Below, piece by piece: positions 1 through 11,900 of a stretch of DNA of 64,000 bases. The DNA is taken from assembly GCF_023856365.1 (NCBI RefSeq), contig NC_064549.1, positions 10,371,608 through 10,435,607 of the forward strand, given 5' to 3'. Both the position numbers and the translations under genes were made by a program. How positions within the stretch are numbered: the stretch's first letter is position 1; each line of letters starts with the position of its first letter. Under the pieces are notes generated by a model. The model had not been told where the DNA came from, did no database searches, and saw nothing but the letters and a program-made list of their open reading frames with translations. The DNA comes from Brienomyrus brachyistius (lineage: Eukaryota; Chordata; Actinopteri; Osteoglossiformes; Mormyridae).

Positions 1-397
1 TGTAGCTAAACCTTCGGAATCCTTTACCATCTTGAATATTCTTGCAATAGACTTGGCTCAAACGATACTACTTCCTAGTCGAGGATTTCCCCCACATTCT
101 AATACAAAGTTTGTGATTTAAAAAGAAATGTTGATATATAAACAATTTATTAGCATTTCCGTAACTTTTAAGTATTCAAAATACTAGTAAAATGTACACA
201 GATATGATTTGAGTCCAAGCCCATTGAGCTTCCAGCCATTACTGTACCTATGAAATAGGTAACATTTTCATTAGTCATAGGTTTCTTGTCTGGGTACATA
301 CTAAATCCAAGCAGCTGTCTTTGTTGTGGTGCTTTTTGTCTGTCTATAGCTTCTTAAGTCCCATAACAGACACATCAATCGTGATAAATTTGACCTC

Positions 398-664
398 CTA
401 AGGATCCGGTAACAGCCGGTCATCTTCGCAGGTTCTGGAAAAAGCACCGAGCTGTTTGGTATTAGCATCTTTCATCAGCTCAAGTTGCCGCTGGCCGCGT
501 CGATACAGGTACTCGATGTGCATAACATTGTTCTTTGGGATGCACGCATTTTTCCGGAACTCTGTCCGGATGCGGGGCAGAAAGCCAGGCTTGTTCTGTC
601 CAGCCCGCAGTAACTGCCGGTACAGTGCAAGCACTTGTTTCTGCAACTTACTGTAGCGCACCAT
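398..664 (-). CDS. sdhaf1: Succinate dehydrogenase assembly factor 1
   Basis: Encodes an 88-residue LYR-motif protein. SDHAF1 family members act in the mitochondrial matrix and help insert the iron-sulfur subunit SDHB during assembly of respiratory complex II. Seen here: an N-terminal basic helix with the LYR motif (ALYRQLLRAG) and the family signature IEYLYRRGQRQLELM near the middle. The protein ends shortly afterwards, so it is shorter than the roughly 115-residue human protein at its C terminus. I chose the ATG that opens MVRYSKLQ. Reading further upstream gives unrelated residues and crosses a pyrimidine-rich tract ending in CAG directly before the ATG, which looks like a 3' splice site of a 5' UTR intron. 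A possible AATAAA on the minus strand lies at 146-151. The coding part is a single exon, as in mammals. Confidence 0.93.
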   Translation of the reverse strand: MVRYSKLQKQVLALYRQLLRAGQNKPGFLPRIRTEFRKNACIPKNNVMHIEYLYRRGQRQLELMKDANTKQLGAFSRTCEDDRLLPDP

Positions 665-3506
665 GGCTGTGGAAGGAGGGGGAAAACGCGGTGGTGAGCA
701 GAAGAAAAACAAGATGAGGTTTTAAGAATATGACTTTAAACACAACTACGTTTAGAAGAGCAATCGATAGGTAGATCTGAAGCAGGACTTATGTTTGGGA
801 TTTCAATAATAGATATGAATATCATTTAACTGATTTAAAAGTATAAAGACATGGATTGTTTTACAATGTTATTATCACGATAATAACACCTATTCAATCT
901 AATATAGAACATGACTGTTTCTGTCACCATGCAGCCACGCTGGGTCAGTGCTGCCTGAAATGTGCGGGTGATGACTAACACGTTAACACGTGTTGACTAT
1001 ACACCCTCTACCAGAACATGACCAGCAACGAACTACCCAGCTAAAATTAAACCTCTGCCCTGCATATTGTGCGTCCAATACGATTTAGTGAGAATCACCA
1101 GTACTATACTGACTGGAAGATTCTTGAGGTACTGAAATATGCAATCCTTGCATTTGCAATAATGCTACTTAACATGACCTTTATTAATGACCGTAAACAG
1201 ACGACATAAAGAGGAGCACAATGTGGCCGGGATACTAATCGATCACTGGGACTGTGGCGCAACATAAAAATTAAGAATCTCAGAATTTATTCTACTCTGT
1301 AAAGATATCCCACCCAATGGTTTTATAAGCTAGTGGAAAACGATGTGAACGTCTTATGGACCGTTATCTTAAATCTCCTGCAATTTCTTTACCTTGTACG
1401 TATTGTGCGTAGTACAATCCGGATATAATTCTATAGAAGTACAAGTTATAAATGTACTTGTAAAAAACAAAGAGTTATTTCGGTTCACCTATGCCAAAGA
1501 GCAAGCCAGCAAGCTCCACGCCGAAAAATGCGAACTTGGACTTTCTGTTCGCCACGGCTTCCGTACACAGTGACACACTTCCGGTATGGACGCTTTTAAT
1601 TTCTTCAAAATTAAAGTTCCAAAAGGAAAGCGCCAAATGTGAGCATTGAAGCCATGTGATACAGATACAGAATATATATAATTATATTTTAATGTTTTCT
1701 GATTGTTAACTTTAACAGAATTATACAGATTTAATTAATATAAATTAAACTGTGCTAATCACATTTAAACATCTCATACTCGTTTATCCAATGGAGAGTG
1801 GATACCGTTAAATTCTATTTTTCCTTCAAATAAATGTATGTAATTTTACCGAGGCTATTTAAGTTCCTTGGCCTTTAACCAACAACCTCCCAGTTGTCAA
1901 GGTCAGGTCAACTACTTATTGTGGAAATTTGATGTAAATCACACTGCTTGAGATTTCCTACCAGTAATTCGTGATCATATAAATAAGAACTGGTCGGGGT
2001 CTAATTCAGTATTTTCCCCTCATATATTGTAAATAATTAATTGGTACTCATTTAAATAATATAATTAAGCATTCTAATTAAAAAGCTTAAGTGGCCTGAA
2101 AATATTAAATTTTGATTTCGAAGGTACATATTTTGTTTGATTGAAAATGTCCTGGAACACAAATGATCAGTACTTCACAGAAACACAAGTCAATTCAGCA
2201 TTTTGGAAACATGCAACAGTGGTTTCATTATTCCAAAGATAAGACACCTCTGGGTCTTCGTCTGACCCCCATTCAAGTCACTGTGTGATGAGGGGTTCAT
2301 TGCCAGAGAAATGTGTGTGCAACATCAACTCACCAAGCAGCAGCACCTGTGAGGGACCTGTGAGCATACCCTTCTGTGGTAAAGGGGCCCTTCAGTTTTC
2401 AAGGACTTACCAGATATCAGACTGAATGGTTATTTTGTGATGTTCAAAAACAACAAAAAAAAAATCAACAACTAAACAAATTGTATTTGAATGACTGAAA
2501 AACTGTAACTTGGTTACAAAATATATTTAAAAACTCCACTAAGCACTGCTTAACTATCACTGTTGTGCATTTGGGATACAATTCAGGCAAATGTGTAAAT
2601 ATCAAAGGGTATCTTAGACTGGTGTGTACACTGCTACCAAAAAGGTGTCTTACGGTGATGGACCATGAGAAATGTCTAAAAAAATAACACCAGTGCCCAA
2701 CCAAGCATAGATATTGTACTCATTGTACCATTAAAGGATTAAGTTTGTTTTTCATCAGAGCTTTAAACTAAGATAAAACTTACAACCCTCCTGTAAATGA
2801 CCAATTACATGTTTCTGGTCTAAAATGATACCATGTAAGCCAAAGTAGTGTATTCAAAGCTTTAATCCGACAACTGATTCAAATACAAAAATAATTATGG
2901 GCAAAAACCGTTTCTTCATTCCCCGTGACAAGTGGCACAGAGCCACCCAAATTAAATTAATTATTCCACTATTATGCAGCAAAAAATGGTTATGTTGAGA
3001 ACAAAAAACAGCTGATCAGCCGAAAAGATAAGGTCTGAAAGATGCTGAGCAAGACGTTTTCACAAAATGCTGACTCTAGATCAGTACTGCTGATAAAAAT
3101 AAAAAAAAAAAAACATGGTTTGGGCATCCATCTGGTGTAGCTCCACTTTCCTATCAAGCTACCCTCCCGTCATCTAAAAAGGTAAGACGTTAATACTGAA
3201 TAAAGCCAAACCACATGAGCGGTGGATCTTACACATCAATGTTTACATCTAATCCTTGATTAGAACGGTGACTGTCATTATAAAATGATGGAGTTACGAC
3301 TGTTGCCATCTGCGCAAAACTACAGTTGAGACAGAAGCATGTTAAGTTTCAGAAGACGGAACCGAGATCTCCACTACCATCTTAAACAAAACAAAGACAA
3401 TGGTAGCAACAAATAAACATCAGCTGGCAGCGGCTTCCGTTTCAACCAGGCCCCGCAGGCAGGTTCCCGTTGTGTCCGTTCCGTTTGATGCTTGGCCTGA
3501 CCAGTC
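665..3506. other. Intergenic / UTR stretch between sdhaf1 and tbcb
   Basis: No coding exon was recognised. On the minus strand a candidate non-coding first exon of sdhaf1 lies around 1491-1580: it has ETS-like ACTTCCGG sequence upstream and a possible donor (ATAG/GTGAAC). The part nearest 3506 is probably the 3' UTR of tbcb. The rest is AT-rich with nothing recognisable. Confidence 0.4.
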
Positions 3507-6492
3507 TTACATCTCATCCAGACCGTAGTCTTCCTCAGGAAAATCTCCCACTGCCACTGCCATCGGCTTCACAAAAGCCCCATATTTGGCCTGGCATTCA
3601 AAATAGCGTTTCCCATTGACGCTGTAAAAGGAAACCAAGCTTCAGAGTATCAGACTTATGCTCAGAAGAAATGTGATTACCAATCGGCTGTGCATGTACT
3701 GTAGTTCTCCTCACCTGCCATCATTCTTGCCCAGTGGCTCATCGTACTTCACACCCACCCAGTAACCTGGCTTGAAATCTGTAGTCCCTGCAATTAAAAC
3801 AACAAAAAAAGAAGACATCCTGATGACCTAAATACTCGATATATTCCCGTGCGAAGTGTAAATACACAAGGACATTGTGAGTTATGTCACAGCAGACCAT
3901 CAGCGGCTAATCTAATCATACTCACCGACATACATCACAGTGCCGATCTTGGTTGGTTGCCCAACAACTTGCACCTGGCAGCGGCTGCCGACGGCGATAG
4001 CAGCCGCAGCGGTTTTCTCCTCCTCCTCGCGCTTCACCTGCTCCGCCTCCCGTCGCGACTCCTCCTCCTCATTGAAACGCCCCACCTTTTTCTTCTTCAG
4101 GAAGGAACGCGCCGAGTCTGAGAGAAGCAATAATCCTCAGTCACAACCAGCCATTTCGCAATTACTGCTGTAATTTTTTGGAAATGGATTTAATGATGGT
4201 TGCTATACACCAAGGCGAATTACAATAAGATAAGATAAGTTAGGACTGGATAGGATAAGATGAGATAGGATAAGATAAGATGAGATAAGATAGCATAGGA
4301 TAAGATAAGATGAACTTTATTTATCCCAAGGGAAATTCTTTTGTCTTAAACATGCTCAGTGCAACAAGAGGATTAAAGACGAGACAGTAAAGAGCGTAAA
4401 AAGAACAGAGTAACACTGCAAAACAGAATAACAAAATAAATCTAACAAAGTAACTGATTACTATAACAGATATAACAAAATAACAGATAATTAGTGCAAG
4501 TGGTTATGAAAAGTGACTTAGTGTTTGTGTCATGATGAGCTAGCAGCTTGTGATGAGGGGAAGAAAACAAACATTCAATAGCATACAGGTGAGTAAATGA
4601 AAAGCAGATGAGTAATATTGTACAAACTATCATGTATCACTGTATGAAACTATAATATCAGTGTTTTGTGGCGGCAGAAGCGGTATTATAGCAGTCGGTC
4701 TCCTAAAGATAGCTACTTCCTGGTTGCATTCCCCAAGTCACTCACCACAATGATACAAGTGCAAAGTCCAAGAAGGAATTAAACTGAAAATTATGTCTGT
4801 CCATGGAGGCATCAATACTAAGCAACTGGTGTTGGGATAAAAAAAAAAAAGCTTTTCCTCTGTCAACATTATGGAGATTAAAAAAAAAAAGACATTTAAA
4901 CAGACTATTCCAATTCTTTTATCTTGGTAAATATAACTGTGTCAACAGCACTGTAAGATGCTTTGCATTTTTCTGCAACTGTAGAAGATGTTGTAAAATT
5001 TGCCAGGAAACAAGTAGAGCTACACGGAAAGTATGAAACAACCTTTGAACCCATCAATACAATTTGCCACCATTGTTATTATAAACAAACTTAGTGACGT
5101 GAAGGGAAAATAACCAAATCAGTCATCTTTTGAAGTCTACTTCTTCCCGCTGTAAATATTCTCCAGATATGCGCACCAGACGAGCCCGTAGTCAGGCTAT
5201 AACCTGTATACCTGTTCTTTTTTCATAGGCATCTTCAGCAATCTCATATTTCTCCACCTTTGACAAGTCAGTGTACTCGCCAGTCTGGGCACCACTCCGG
5301 TCAATCACCTGCATACACAATGAAAAGGAATCTGTTCAGTCAACACATGTTCATTTTGTAACTCACAAAACACCAGCATTTGCTGTAACCACCTCCAGAT
5401 TGTTTCTCAGAAATGTTCGGCAATGTCATTTTTCTGCGATTCGGGAGAGCCAAACATCGAAAACTGCCAAACCCTCTTCAAATGTCATGACAAAGAGGAT
5501 GCAATTGGCCTAGGATTAAAACCATGTGCATTCGGTATTTCTGTATTTTTTGATCCCACGACTACTCGGGATTCGTTATAAGGGGCATGAGAACAAAGTG
5601 CAGGAAAATAAAAGAAACAGACTCGATTATAAGTGAACACAAGATTTCCTAGGTGGAAGCCACAGCCAAATCAGTACGCTACATACATGGATCCTGCAGT
5701 CGTCATCCACAGGGTAAGAGCCTAGCAGGGCCTCGTTGTCATCCAGCTTCTGCAAAAACTTGTCCGAGACACTGAACAGCTGGAGGTCCATGCAAGAAGC
5801 TGGGGTACCAATCACCAATTCTAATTTGGTCTGAAATACACAAAAATCAATAAAAATTGTATTTATCTATATTTATTTTAATCTTCATGAGCATGGGGAA
5901 TAAGGTACAAACACGCGCGCACTAAATTCCCAAACAGATTTTGGCATGGGGGCGGGGCAGCTCTGCCCCACCCAATGTACCTTTTGCATGCATGACCGCT
6001 GAATGGAGAAAACAATGACAGCTACGGGTAAAGAATCGATAAAATGTGGCTCTTAGTCGATTCAAACATTAAGTTTAATCAATGGACTGTTTCTAACGTT
6101 TTGCAGGATACCGGCGAACCCTATAGCTAAAATAATAAGAAATGGATGAGCGACAAAACAGAAATACGCAGTTCATAAGTCTTTACAAAGACGTAACCTA
6201 ATACGCAATTATTTTAAGCAATCATTTAGACAACTAGTGCAAGCCTAATACAAAGTCCGTTAGCTAACTTTAATACTACTGATGCGATTTATGTTAACAT
6301 ATTCCTTGCAAATATGCAATACAGGCCAAGTGAGTACATTGCCTCGCTTGCAGTGTCCTGAAATGCACTTACCTTGAACTCAGCGATTGTCATGCCTCTG
6401 TTGAATCGTCGATTTACCTCGAACGAATTGAGTGTGCTAGTGAGCCGCACCGTTACAGTGGGGTTGGTGATCACTGTCACGCCGCCGTCCAT
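3507..6492 (-). CDS. tbcb: Tubulin-folding cofactor B
   Basis: Six coding exons on the minus strand: 6373-6492, 5687-5830, 5212-5308, 3926-4117, 3715-3787 and 3507-3621. They join in phase to give 246 residues, against 244 in human TBCB. TBCB is a cytosolic chaperone that works with TBCE to handle alpha-tubulin and dissociate tubulin dimers. Visible domains: an N-terminal ubiquitin-like fold (about residues 8-90, containing [12 protein letters not shown] and [15 protein letters not shown]), a charged linker ([17 protein letters not shown]), and a C-terminal CAP-Gly domain (about residues 160-235) with the signature GKNDGSVNG. The protein ends in DEM, matching the DEI/M carboxy-terminal motif known for this family. 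The start is the ATG at 6492, with the promoter region upstream on the plus side. The third intron holds a pentanucleotide repeat and a SINE/LINE-like tail. Confidence 0.95.
4211..4400. repeat. Pentanucleotide (ATAAG-like) repeat plus retroelement tail
   Basis: About 100 bases of imperfect GATAA/GATAG/GATGA units run into AACTTTATTTATCCCAAGGG and GAAATTC. That motif is a common 3' end of fish non-LTR retroelements, where it is followed by short tandem repeats. It lies in an intron of tbcb. The family assignment is from memory and not certain. Confidence 0.5.
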
Positions 6493-7079
6493 TTTCCGTA
6501 TATTGTCTATTCTTTCACTGTCTTCCGAACAAGCAATTACTTGACCACTGCGAAAAAAATACTCCTTACTGACGTCGTTTAGAAAATGCTACTATATGCT
6601 ACTAGGAGCATGCTATACAGGTAGCTAGTAAAATATGGCAGGCATAGCCATTCCACGTGCGACTACCTTGGCTTCTGACTTAAGCGTGACGGTCGGTTTT
6701 GTTTCGCGTAACTGCAAGGCAACATACAACCAAGGAGGCGATTCCTCAGCCGCCCAATTCTGGAACATTCCACCCACCCACAGTCTGAGCGACAAAACCA
6801 ATCACAGACAAGGGTGACAAGACGAGGTACGGGATTAACCAATCGGAATTGTACTTTATTGAGTGGGAAGGCGTATACGGAAAAAGAAAGGAAGAGGAAT
6901 TACGTAAAACAATTATAGCCAGCCAATCACAGAGGTGTTTTGGAAATCATTGTAGAGCAGTTCTCCATTACGGCCACAGGGTGGGGATATTCTACAATTT
7001 ATGAAAGCTTCAGGCTATTAAAATATTTGTTTAAGGAGTTTGGAAAATGATTTAAGTAGGCAAAATTACCTCTTAAAAT

Positions 7080-7530
<451 letters not shown>

Positions 7531-8992
7531 GTGCTAGTAATTGTAAGGCAGACGGATAGGGAGGAGGGAAAAAGGAGGACAGGGGTGTTCAAAAGGACGA
7601 CACCCAACAGCAGTCCAGACAGAGCGCTGGAAAAAAAGGCTGTCCAGACAAAATCCAGATGGGTGATCATTGGGGGGGGGGCACTTAAAGACTGAGAAAG
7701 CCAAGCATGTAGTAACATCACAAGATGATCTTTGGAAGTTTCTCAGATCATAGTGGGATAATATAGATCATTGGGTTTTGCGAAGGTTTGTGAGCATGTC
7801 TGGACATAAAAAAAGGTCTGCCACTCAAAGGCTACCAAATGCTGCCGTTGTAAGTGCTGGTGTGACTGACAGGGCTGAACAGGTAGGGCTTAGTGTCAGG
7901 ATGATGTGGAGAGCTGCAGTCCAAGTCTGACTGTCTGTGCTCTCTGGAGAAGTTTACATTCCAGTGTATTAGTAAAGATGTGGGCAGCTGGTCCTGCCCC
8001 ATTACCCAATGTCTCTCTGCCTGTATGTGTATACGTGCACCTATCCACATCAGGAGTTACACAGGCACTCTGACACGTTCTAGATCACACCAGCACACGT
8101 GTTCAGGTACTCTGCTTCATACAAAAATACTATATATCACTGTCTAGGAAACAGTGTTTCACTGCTACACTAATAAATACGGAGAGAGGTGTTCTGCGTT
8201 TATTCAAATATTAAGCTTAAGTAAGAAGGTTTACACAAAAAAAATGTATTTTCACTGCCTCAGAACTGCAGCTAAAGCCAGTGCCGCAGTGCATGGTGGG
8301 TGTGCATTCAGCTGCATTCTGTTCTGGACACTGAACATTTGCATGGTGGAGCCTGAGCTGAAGGATCATTTGGTTTCCTGCTGCAGTGACGGAAACAACA
8401 AACAGGGTCAGAGGCTAAGATCCATCAGCTGTATCCAGATCTCTAAAGGGACACGTTCCCTTACAGGGTGTCATTTTAATTACGTAACATTATCATTTAT
8501 ATTACTATATTTCATCCACAAAAATACTGATGTAATGAAAGAAAAAAACTGCATATACACAACAGGTACAGTCTGTAGACACTTAAGTTGTTATATAGTA
8601 TCATGGGCTAAATATTAAATAGAAAATAAAAAATATTATTTCAAAATATCCTTAAAGATTTCCAAAGACCATCCTCTAGTGAATTGCCTCAAAAGACAAT
8701 AGACTAAGCAGCCTAACAATGAACAGTTGGAACACCTCAGGTAATATATAAATCATTTGGGTGAAGCTAGTGACAGTTTAGGAAATGACACTTTTAAACA
8801 GGTTCTCATGTCATCACACTGTCGATATGCCTTGGAATAAGCAAGCAGTCTCAAAATTCACTGTTCAAGTTTAATTAAAATAAAATGAACAGACCATATA
8901 CAATTGCTTGTCATCAAACGTGTTTCTGTAAAAGTATTATTCTACATGCTGTTTTTTCATAGAAAAACAAAAGAATTCAGAATACCAAACAT

Positions 8993-11900
8993 TCACTGTA
9001 ACACTCGGCACTCCCCAGAGCCTATTCCAAGCTCCATGTTATTTTTGAATTCAGTGTAAGACTGTCCCACAGGTAGATGGAGCACCAGTGAACATGTGTT
9101 TGCCTTTGGGAATCTAGCTAGTCCATCCTCTGGGTGGAGAAATGCCAGTTCTGGCTGTGTCACAAAACCCATTGCTGGGATTCGGCGCAGGCCTGTGGCA
9201 AAAATGAGAACATCCTCAAGATCGATTGGGTGGGTTAGTCCGCCTGTACAGAAAGACGACAAAAAAAAAAAAAAAAAAAAACAACATTGCAAGAGGATTG
9301 ACAAAAGAGTGGATCAAAGCCAGTAGTAGGCTGTATGAAAGAAAATAAAGACGTATCCTATTTAATTCATGGAATATACAGGCATTTGGAAATAACCGAC
9401 ACAGGGCTCCATACCTTCTACCTCCAGAAGCCAATCCTTCCAAAAGGCAATAGCTCTGGCTTCCAGCCGCCTCCGATTTGACCCTGGCAATGATCTAGAT
9501 CTGGCCTGGAAAAGCCCCACGATATCACTGGCCTTCAGGGATGTTGTATCCTGCAGGAAGATTTTCTCAAAAGCTTGAGGGTGTGACGTCACTTCTTCCA
9601 GGACACCAAGAGTACTCAGTCCTTCTTTGAGTCTGATGCAAAAAAAAAGAAAGATCTATACTGTACCTTATATTATTACTCCAATACCATCATGCTGAAC
9701 TTAAAATGTTTTAATTAGAGTGGAACGAATAATTCAAAATGTGTAAAGATCAACTGAAGGTAAAATGCATTTGAGAAAAGTGCAGGGGTAGCAGGGGTCA
9801 TGTAAACTTGGTTTGCAGCAGTTGTCGTCGAACTTTTTCCGCTTGTAATACAGCACAGACAACTTACTGTTGGAGGGCTGCTTGGATTCGCCTCTCACAG
9901 TAAAACTGGACAGCAGCCTCTATCAGCTCTTTCCTTTGCTCCAAGGACTGGAGGTGCCATAGAGCTCCCATCGGATCCAACTCATCCGCTGCTTCATTAA
10001 CAGCCTGTCTGGCATCGTCAAGTGTCTCTGCACTGCTTATCTGAAATTATGCAACAGTTACTTCCAACCGAGAAATCTGATTGGACAAGAGCTGCTCTAC
10101 GAGTGCTGTCATCAGAGTATTACTGCACTTGGACATTTCACATCAGATGTATCACTCCGCTTCACAGGTGTATCCGAGAAGCGCTACTTAGTCAAGTTTA
10201 AATGATGCAAAGTAGTTGGGAGCGAGTGACCTGTGAGTTGAAATGTCTCTTGCTTGGCAACAGTCGCCTGGTGGGAACTATTTTTTTTTTATTGCGGAGG
10301 ACCGTTAATGTTTAAACTATCAAAAGTATTATCCATTGTGGCTTATTACTGTTACCTAATAAATGCTACTCAGTGAATTATTGTATAAAAGGAATAACAT
10401 ACTGGAAGTCATGCAGTTGTACTCCAATACATCACAGCTGTGGTTATCTGCGGTCTCGTGCCTACGACCAAATCAACTGAGTCCAACTGCACACTTTCTC
10501 GTATGTTATTGCTTAATTATAAGAAGGAATTGCCAACTAAACTAAAAATCTCAAGCCATTTCACTGTGATTATGAGTATGTGACGTTTCCAGGGCCTTGC
10601 ACTGTTGATATTACGGAAACAGCCAGACCCACCTACTAGAAATCTCAAAATGGGAGCATGGCTTTTATAATAGTTACCTTCAAATGGACTTCACTGAATA
10701 ACCGTTTCACCAATAAAGGACACTCCTAGTATTTCAAAGCGAAAGGCAAGAGCATGTCAAAAGTGTATAATGATTTCTAAACTTGCCTTCTCCAGTTTAG
10801 CCTTTAGGCCGCGGTCTACCACTTCCTCAGTGGTCGCTGGGACAGACGGAAGACCAAAGGCTTGGCTGAAAAGCCTTCTTGAGAAAAAGTTAGGTGACAC
10901 ACCTCCCTGGATCAGGCAAACGGCCAACATTTGGCCCACAATTCTGTACATGTTGTTGTGAAGGGCTAGAAAAAAAAAGACACTGGATAAGTGATCATAG
11001 TAATATCAAAATAAAGCTGTGTTGATCTGATTTGTACAGTTTTTTTTAATGAATATCAAATCGGTTCCTTTTCTTTAAACATACCAACACTGTCGAGGAC
11101 CAGGGTGCGAGCTTCTTGAGGGCCTTCAAATATTTGGTGCTCTTGGATTTGTCCCATCAAGAGTCTGCAAAACTCCCTGGTAGGCCCTCCGCCATCTGCG
11201 GCCCCGTCTCCCAGACCATCCTCATCAATAAAAACAATGTCCAGTTTTGACTCTGGGTCAAAGGCAGGCCGCCTAAAGGCTCTCAAAGCACAGTCAAACT
11301 CTTCATTACGAAGAACATTTATCTGGTTAGCCGAGGGAGCAAGAGGGTGAACCCTTGACTTCAGTGTCTTTAGTGCAGAAGCAATGACGAAAGGTCTGTA
11401 TGGAGGGAGAGGGAAAAAGCAGAAGAAATGTTTCACTACTGAAATACACACAAACGCTATTTTAAGTTCTGCTAAGTCAGCATGCAGATTTATCATTATT
11501 TTTTTAAATATATGTTTGCACTTTGCTCTTAGGAACAACATAATTATATCATAATTAATACATTATACTGTATGAGATAGCAGTATTATATTATCTGCAT
11601 AATACAAGTATATATGGCTCAAATAATGACGTGGTCATTGTGTGCAGGTACCTACTCTTCAGCGTTCTGCAGGTCTGGGCTTGACGGAGTGGAGGAGATA
11701 TTAGAGGGACTGGGGGTGGGAGGGGGAGCAGGGGAAAGGGTGGGGACTGTGACAGGTAGAGGGGGAGGACAGGAAAAAGAGGGGACTATAATGGGTGGAG
11801 GGGGAGGAGGGGAAAAGGTTGTTACTGTGACAGGTGGAGAGGGATCAGGGGAAAGGGTGGGGACTGAGACCGGTGGAAGGAGAGGAGGGGAAAAGGAGGG

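Noticed and set aside
1490..1580. Short minus-strand peptide with a hydrophobic run (FFGVELAGLLFGIG)
   Set aside because: No ATG and no recognised homologue. Better explained as the sdhaf1 5' non-coding exon.
8154..8618. 154-codon plus-strand frame in the duplicated block
   Set aside because: The partner copy at 22194-22689 is interrupted at different places and there is no recognisable domain, so it is not supported as a gene.
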